Shown: positions 59,611-64,000 of the stretch, in pieces
How positions within the stretch are numbered: the first letter of the stretch is position 1
Layout of the letters: the number at the start of each line of letters is the position of its first letter
From: Flavobacteriales bacterium UBA7666
Lineage (GTDB): Bacteria; Bacteroidota; Bacteroidia; Flavobacteriales_D; Crocinitomicaceae
Length of the DNA stretch: 64,000 nucleotides
Direction: 5' to 3'
Assembly (NCBI GenBank): GCA_002483265.1
Contig: DLHO01000010.1
Coordinates: 115,164 to 179,163 of the forward strand
The notes under the pieces: generated by a model
The model's input: only the letters and a program-made list of their open reading frames with translations
Databases searched by the model: none
What the model was told of the DNA's origin: nothing
Translations under genes and position numbers: made by a program

Positions 59611-60936
59611 ATGGCTAAAAAGAATAAACTATTCGTATTAGATACTTCTGTACTATTACACGACCACGATGCCATCATGCACTTTGAAAGACATGATGTG
59701 GCAATTCCAATTACAGTTTTGGAAGAATTGGACAAATTCAAGATCGGAAATGACACCAAAAATTTCTCAGCCCGTGAAGTAATTCGTTTCATTGATAGAA
59801 TATCAGCAAACGGAGGTTTACAACAGTGGATTACTCTGGGGCCAAATTTGGGCTCGTTTAAAGTGCTGCTCGATTCACAACCAAAAGGGGTGGATGCTGA
59901 GGTCGTTTACGGTGTTGGAAAGAATGATCACAAAATTATCAATGCAACCCTTGCAGTAAAAGAGCAAGACCCCAAGAAGGAGGTAATCCTTGTTACAAAA
60001 GATATCAATCTGCGCATCAAAGCAAAAGCGCTTGGAATACTTGCAGAGGATTACGAAACAGGAAAAGTACATTCCCACGAATTGGAACAGACGTCCAGTT
60101 CCACGATCGAAGGCATCGAATCAGAAACAATCAAGCAATTATTCCTGAAAGGAACCATTGACGAAGAAGGAATTCTTGGAAATCAGAAAATAGCAAACGG
60201 ATATTACATTCTGAAAAATGGAAAAAGCTCCGGTTTGGCTTATTTCGATCCGCATACAGATACACTTCAACGAGTAGAAAAAGAATACACTTCCGGTATT
60301 AAGCCCAAAAATGCAGAACAGGCATTTGCAATCAATGCATTGATGAACAACAACATCAAGCTGGTTGCACTTCAGGGTGTTGCAGGAACCGGAAAAACCC
60401 TACTTGCATTGGCTGCCGCATTGGAACAGCACAAATTGTTTCAACAGATCATTCTGGCTCGTCCACTCGTTCCCTTATCCAATAAGGAAATTGGTTTTCT
60501 TCCCGGTGATGCAAAAGATAAAATTGGCCCTTACATGGAACCGCTTTGGGATAATTTGAAATTCATTAAATCACAATTCGGAGAAAATGAAAAACGCCAC
60601 AAACACATTGTGGAAATGGAAGAAAGCGGGCGCATTTTAATCACTCCGCTTGCCTTTATCCGTGGGAGAAGTTTATCCAACATTTTGTTTATTGTAGATG
60701 AAGCACAGAATTTAACGCCACATGAAGTGAAAACGATCATTACACGTGCCGGTGAAGGAACTAAAATTGTATTTACCGGAGATGTTCACCAAATTGACAC
60801 ACCTTATCTGGATGAAAACAGTAACGGACTTGCTTACCTCATCGACAGATTGAAAGGTCAGAACCTGTTCGCGCATGTTCGTTTGGAAAAAGGAGAACGT
60901 TCCGAGTTGGCGAATCTTGCAAATGATTTATTATAA
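59611..60936 (+). CDS. PIN-PhoH fusion ATPase
   Basis: 441 residues. The N-terminal PIN nuclease-like domain (about 1-150) has VLDTSVLLHDHDA, a conserved EELD and GKNDHKIINATLAV, keeping the acidic residues that bind metal in PIN RNases. The PhoH domain (about 240-441) has Walker A GVAGTGKTLLALAAA, ILARPLVPLSNKEIGFLPGD and Walker B FIVDEAQNLTP, then TGDVHQIDTPYLDENSNGL. Such PhoH2-type fusions act as ATP-dependent RNA-handling enzymes or toxin-like RNases; the cellular role is unsettled. No antitoxin-sized gene lies upstream, unlike some mycobacterial loci. A stem-loop follows. Confidence 0.92.
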   Translation: MAKKNKLFVLDTSVLLHDHDAIMHFERHDVAIPITVLEELDKFKIGNDTKNFSAREVIRFIDRISANGGLQQWITLGPNLGSFKVLLDSQPKGVDAEVVYGVGKNDHKIINATLAVKEQDPKKEVILVTKDINLRIKAKALGILAEDYETGKVHSHELEQTSSSTIEGIESETIKQLFLKGTIDEEGILGNQKIANGYYILKNGKSSGLAYFDPHTDTLQRVEKEYTSGIKPKNAEQAFAINALMNNNIKLVALQGVAGTGKTLLALAAALEQHKLFQQIILARPLVPLSNKEIGFLPGDAKDKIGPYMEPLWDNLKFIKSQFGENEKRHKHIVEMEESGRILITPLAFIRGRSLSNILFIVDEAQNLTPHEVKTIITRAGEGTKIVFTGDVHQIDTPYLDENSNGLAYLIDRLKGQNLFAHVRLEKGERSELANLANDLL

Positions 60937-60983
60937 AAAGAAAAAATGTTGAAAAACATCAAATAAATCTTTCATTAGAAATG

Positions 60984-61018
60984 AAATGCCTCTATCTTCG
61001 GATCGGGGCATTTTTCGT
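60984..61018 (+). terminator. Stem-loop after the PhoH gene
   Basis: AAATGCC (60984-60990) pairs with GGCATTT (61007-61013), followed by TT. A TATCTTCG at 60993-61000 inside the loop may also be a -7 element for the next gene. Confidence 0.6.
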
Positions 61019-61070
61019 TGAATTAAATTCTTCTCCGTAAATTCACCCATAGACAAATTCCATTTCAAAT

Positions 61071-61769
61071 ATGAGCACTTTTCGCAGCGATTTATCCAAT
61101 ACGGAATTCCCTCTTTCCGAACGCATTTCAGCAAGAACGATTCGAGGGTCTGTACTTGATCTCATTAAAAAAGACCATCCCGATTTTGATGACAACCATT
61201 ATCTTTCTATTAATGAGCTCAATAACTATCGAGAAAAGTATCTTGCAAACATGATGCAGGATCAATTGGGTGAACTTTCCGATTTGGATAAAACCGTTTT
61301 GGAATCCCTGAATGAAAAGAAATTGATTTCTGATCAACTAGAGGATAAAGCAGAGAAAGACACATACGGTCAACGAATAGCAGATAAGGTTGCTACATTC
61401 GGTGGAAGCTGGACTTTCATCATTTCTTTTATGACCTTCTTGCTCATTTGGATTGCATTCAATGCCTTCATTTTACTTAACAAAGGATTTGATCCTTATC
61501 CTTTCATCCTTTTAAACCTCATTTTGTCGTGTTTGGCAGCACTTCAGGCTCCGGTTATTATGATGAGCCAGAACAGACAAGAAGAGAAGGACAGAGAGCG
61601 TGCTAAGAAAGATTACATGATCAACCTGAAATCTGAAGTGGAGATCCGTCTGTTGCACGATAAAATTGACCACCTCATCATTCATCAACAACAAGAATTA
61701 CTTGAAATGCAAAAGATCCAACTGGATACCATGAAGGATTTGCTTCTCAAACATAAAGGCGAAAAATAA
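61071..61769 (+). CDS. DUF1003 membrane protein
   Basis: 232 residues. The DUF1003 core spans about residues 100-210: KVATFGGSWTFIISFMTFLL, then the second membrane segment around PYPFILLNLILSCLAALQAP, then VIMMSQNRQEEKDRERAKKDY and EVEIRLLHDKIDHL. The N-terminal 100 residues are soluble and helical, with SARTIRGSVLDLIKKDHPDF. The C-terminal 40 residues form an amphipathic or coiled helix (QQQELLEMQKIQLDTMKDLL). DUF1003 proteins are inner-membrane proteins of unknown function. Its stop overlaps the ATG of the next gene (TAATG), so the pair is translationally coupled. Confidence 0.85.
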   Translation: MSTFRSDLSNTEFPLSERISARTIRGSVLDLIKKDHPDFDDNHYLSINELNNYREKYLANMMQDQLGELSDLDKTVLESLNEKKLISDQLEDKAEKDTYGQRIADKVATFGGSWTFIISFMTFLLIWIAFNAFILLNKGFDPYPFILLNLILSCLAALQAPVIMMSQNRQEEKDRERAKKDYMINLKSEVEIRLLHDKIDHLIIHQQQELLEMQKIQLDTMKDLLLKHKGEK

Positions 61770-62968
61770 TGATCCCATCTCGGTTCTACTATCCTTCACC
61801 CGGCTTCTCCATTTATTGGGAAAGCGGAAATGGAAAGCAACTGGCACAAAGACTTTCCGGAACTTTTCCTGACAAGGCAGAAATCGAGCATCTTGTTCCA
61901 CGACTTTTTGAAACAGATTCCTTAGCAGATCAGGTTATTCGCGAGGTTTACCAAGTCCACGGTTTCAAACAAGCCGACGCATGGATTAACGACTTGCTCG
62001 AAGGTGAGAAAGTAGTCAATGTTCCTGCTTCCTTAGAACAAATCATTTCAGAGATTACAAGTAAACCAGCTTGGTTAGATGAAGAATTGCTGGAAAAAGG
62101 AGCTACGCTTTGCAGAAGATCCGGCTCTCTCGGATTAATGGTTTTACGCAATTACTGTTTAATGGGCGGATACGAATCCTCAGCTATCAATAAACCCTTA
62201 GTGTTTACCGGAGCATTGAAAAAGGGCGCCGCTAAGCGTTTAACGGAAACTACCGAGTTCTGGGTTCGCATCGTTGGAAAAAACGCCATTACAAGTCCTC
62301 AAAACGGCTTGAAAGAATGTTTGAAAATCCGATTAATGCATGCTTACGCACGTGTAAGTATTTTGGAAGAAGGTAAATGGCAGGAAGAGGATTGGGGATC
62401 ACCCTTAAACCAATGGGATATGCTGGCAACCAATCTGGGTTTCTCCATTATCTTTTTAGATGGATTGCGAAAACTGGGAATGAAACCAACGGAGCAGGAA
62501 GTTCAGGGTTTATTTCACTTTTGGAAATATGTAGGAACCCTGCTCGGAACTCCTTCTAATTACTTTCCCGAAAATGAATCCGATGCTATTCGCGCTATTT
62601 ATGCATGGACCATCACTCAGGCGCCAGCAGACAAAGACACCATCTCACTCGCTTTAGCCCTGACTTTAGAACCAATCGAGGGGCCTTTCCCCTCCAAAAA
62701 ATGGCAAAAGCGCTTAGTTTATAATACCCATTTAGGATATAATTGGTACTTTCTTGGAAAAGCATCTTGTGAAACAATGCAGCTTCCCAAAACTTCGTGG
62801 CGCATTCATCCTCCTATTCAGCGCTTCTTTATCCGTTTAGGGCAAGTTTTTGTTCTCCGTTCCGAAAACAGTTACAACCGTTCCATTCAACGCAATCGGA
62901 AAACACAAAAGAAAATCGTAAACGCTTACTTGGAAAGCCATAACAGGAAGTCAATTACAGATAAATAA
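61769..62968 (+). CDS. Oxygenase MpaB/latex-clearing-protein-like (DUF2236) protein
   Basis: 399 residues. The DUF2236 fold is helical and binds heme b in characterised members: latex-clearing protein cleaves polyisoprene and MpaB cleaves a farnesyl chain. Visible family elements are RRSGSLGLMVLRNYCLMGGY, TETTEFWVRIVGKNA, the conserved LKECLKIRLMHAYARV with the likely proximal histidine (about residue 195), then WGSPLNQWDMLATNLGFS. No signal peptide is seen, so it is probably cytosolic. It shares one base with the DUF1003 stop. Substrate unknown; heme binding is inferred from the family, not shown. Confidence 0.85.
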   Translation: MIPSRFYYPSPGFSIYWESGNGKQLAQRLSGTFPDKAEIEHLVPRLFETDSLADQVIREVYQVHGFKQADAWINDLLEGEKVVNVPASLEQIISEITSKPAWLDEELLEKGATLCRRSGSLGLMVLRNYCLMGGYESSAINKPLVFTGALKKGAAKRLTETTEFWVRIVGKNAITSPQNGLKECLKIRLMHAYARVSILEEGKWQEEDWGSPLNQWDMLATNLGFSIIFLDGLRKLGMKPTEQEVQGLFHFWKYVGTLLGTPSNYFPENESDAIRAIYAWTITQAPADKDTISLALALTLEPIEGPFPSKKWQKRLVYNTHLGYNWYFLGKASCETMQLPKTSWRIHPPIQRFFIRLGQVFVLRSENSYNRSIQRNRKTQKKIVNAYLESHNRKSITDK

Positions 62969-63040
62969 ACATAGACCACACTTTACAAAAAACACTTTGC
63001 TTGACTTAGAAATCTCTTTAAGTTTACCTTAAAACACACC

Positions 63041-63238
63041 ATGAAAAAATTAACTATTGTATTAACCGGATTGTTGTTCTCGTTATCGGCTTGTAAAAAA
63101 GAATATTCGTGCACTTGTACAAATGGAATCGGAGGAGCCAGCTCTTCAAACGGAACAGTAAAAGAAACCAGCAAGGCAAAAGCTACAGTTGCTTGTCAGG
63201 CAAAAGCCACCAGCGACCAAGCTTGCACTGCTAATTGA
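63041..63238 (+). CDS. Small Cys-rich lipoprotein
   Basis: 65 residues. Signal MKKLTIVLTGLLFSLSAC ends in a good lipobox (LSAC), so the mature chain starts at Cys18 and has about 48 residues. It begins CKKEYSCTCTNG and includes further cysteines in ATVACQAKA and DQACTAN, giving four Cys after the lipidated one, enough for two disulfides. Family unknown, though small Cys-rich lipoproteins of this look recur in Bacteroidota. A Ser/Gly-rich middle (GGASSSNGTV) looks disordered. Not linked to a neighbour; the 72 bases upstream hold no obvious promoter. Confidence 0.7.
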   Translation: MKKLTIVLTGLLFSLSACKKEYSCTCTNGIGGASSSNGTVKETSKAKATVACQAKATSDQACTAN

Positions 63239-63260
63239 TTTTATACCGGCCACCTTTTTT

Positions 63261-63434
63261 TCAAATCAACCCATTTTTAGATTCGTTATTCATTCCGTAT
63301 GTATAGACATTATACGGAAGAATAAACCTTGCAATACGCTGTGCTAAAAAACTGCTTATTAGAATTGGCAGGAAAAGTGCATAGCCATTCGGAACCAGAT
63401 TACAGACTAGTATCAAAGCTGTAAAAGGTGCAGA
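63261..63434 (-). pseudogene. Remnant of a ClC-type chloride channel, C-terminal fragment
   Basis: A 57-codon frame reads from a TCT just after an in-frame TAA (63435-63437) to a TGA at 63261-63263 and has no start codon at its head. It begins SAPFTALILV and goes on with YALFLPILISSFLAQRIAR. In ClC antiporters and channels the segment APxTxxxLVxE ... Y ... LPLMI is the conserved start of the last membrane part, so this is the 3' end of such a gene whose first roughly 85% is missing. It lies just after the stop of the GxxExxY gene. Without a start it cannot be functional. Confidence 0.7.
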
Positions 63435-63441
63435 TTAAAAT

Positions 63442-63819
63442 CTATAGTTTATTTACTTTTCGAAAAATGTTATCCTTAAGATAATCAGTATTAAAGTTGA
63501 CTAGGATTCCTAACTTCAGGTCAGAAAGTTTCAAATAGGTCAGCAACTGCTTATGATGAACCTTATGAATTGCTTCAACAGATTTCAGTTCAATGATTAC
63601 TTTATTCTCTACTACTAAGTCAAGTTTGTAAGCGTTTTGTATAAACAAATTCTTATACTTCAAAGGAAGTTCTACTTGTGATCTTACTTGAAGTCCGCTA
63701 CTTTCAAGCTCATGTTTTAAAGCAAACTCATACGAAGATTCTAACAACCCAGGCCCTAACTCGTCGTAAACCTCATAAATCGCTTTGCGGATTTCATAAC
63801 TGATTTCATTCTCATTCAT
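63442..63819 (-). CDS. GxxExxY protein
   Basis: 125 residues. The name-giving motif is GPGLLESSYEFAL near residue 22. The domain continues with EVELPLKYKN-like strands, DLVVENKVIIELKSVEAI (carrying the D-ExK type residues of a PD-(D/E)XK nuclease fold) and HHKQLLTYLKLSDLKLGILVNF. The family is widespread, small and uncharacterised in Bacteroidota and cyanobacteria, often found alone near repeats. Here it sits between a decayed ClC fragment and a repeat-rich stretch, which suggests recent insertion or mobility; a nuclease role is inferred only from the fold. Confidence 0.9.
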   Translation of the reverse strand: MNENEISYEIRKAIYEVYDELGPGLLESSYEFALKHELESSGLQVRSQVELPLKYKNLFIQNAYKLDLVVENKVIIELKSVEAIHKVHHKQLLTYLKLSDLKLGILVNFNTDYLKDNIFRKVNKL

Positions 63820-63937
63820 ACTCTAAATTAGAATGAATGTTCTCGAAATACAATCACTTAAACTATTGATTATTAGCTGTTTTTTTCTTATTTTATATTA
63901 TTACTGAAAAAACACCAGCAAGAAAAAATTTAAAAAT

Positions 63938-63967
63938 CTGCGTCCCTCTGCGCACCTCCGCGGGAAA
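63938..63967. repeat. Degenerate 10-bp tandem repeat, G+C-rich
   Basis: Three consecutive decamers: CTGCGTCCCT (63938-63947), CTGCGCACCT (63948-63957) and CCGCGGGAAA (63958-63967). They are much richer in G+C than the flanking AT-rich sequence. Short repeats of this composition are dispersed in many Bacteroidota genomes, here beside a GxxExxY gene. Confidence 0.6.
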
Positions 63968-64000
63968 CAAACTAGCGGGCATTTTATACAATCAAATCCT

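Noticed and set aside
63820..64000. Minus-strand frame running off the right edge as the continuation of the ClC gene
   Set aside because: The visible codons (MPASLFPAEV) include the repeat decamers and show no convincing ClC motif; continuation would need sequence beyond the window.
1..64000. tRNA or rRNA genes
   Set aside because: I read the gaps for cloverleaf-like and rRNA-like sequence and saw none; a covariance-model search would be the decisive test.

Overview
The window comes from a member of the Bacteroidota, most likely order Flavobacteriales and plausibly close to Fluviicola (Crocinitomicaceae); the genus is an inference. The evidence is direct. Seven secreted proteins end in type IX secretion (T9SS) sorting domains, there is a SusC-like TonB receptor and a Bacteroidota-type b558 succinate dehydrogenase, genes are preceded by TAnnTTTG -7 elements with very short leaders, and no clear Shine-Dalgarno sequences are seen. 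DNA is AT-rich throughout, and I saw no tRNA, rRNA, CRISPR array, transposase gene or prophage.

Layout. 1-6.5 kb: the end of a family 9 glycosyltransferase coupled to a UbiA-like membrane protein, phosphoglycerate kinase, and a run of lineage-specific envelope proteins including a CxxC-domain membrane protein and a 91-residue diheme protein resembling one domain of Alternative Complex III ActA. 6.5-12.9 kb: gatC, plsC, trpS, an orphan peptide-binding lipoprotein and ppk1. 13-24.2 kb: a histidine-kinase-like protein that has lost its phosphoacceptor histidine, an outer-membrane barrel, aspS, an NlpE-like lipoprotein with an oxidoreductase, a tandem universal stress protein, rsmI with an RDD protein, and an exonuclease/phosphatase-family protein with an M42 peptidase. 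24.5-36 kb: a PKD-containing T9SS protein, a TonB receptor next to a SCO copper chaperone, a FucP-like transporter, and the sdhCAB operon. 36-48.4 kb: two T9SS proteins, a three-gene overlapping minus-strand operon (secreted protein, uridine kinase-like, 1205-residue NtrY-like histidine kinase), a thioredoxin-fold protein and a T9SS trypsin-like protease. 48.5-59.5 kb: radA, then three tandem giant T9SS surface proteins that carry different N-terminal heads on a near-constant stalk. 59.6-64 kb: a PIN-PhoH ATPase, a DUF1003/MpaB pair, a tiny lipoprotein, a decayed ClC chloride-channel fragment and a GxxExxY protein flanked by repeats.

How the genes work together. Most of the window is housekeeping (translation, respiration, glycolysis, repair, polyphosphate) interleaved with cell-surface and secreted proteins exported by a T9SS encoded elsewhere. 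The most unusual content is the three-gene head/stalk adhesin array, the histidine-less kinase, the mini diheme ActA-like protein, the enlarged SdhC loop, the ClC remnant beside GxxExxY, and several dispersed non-coding repeat families in the intergenic gaps.
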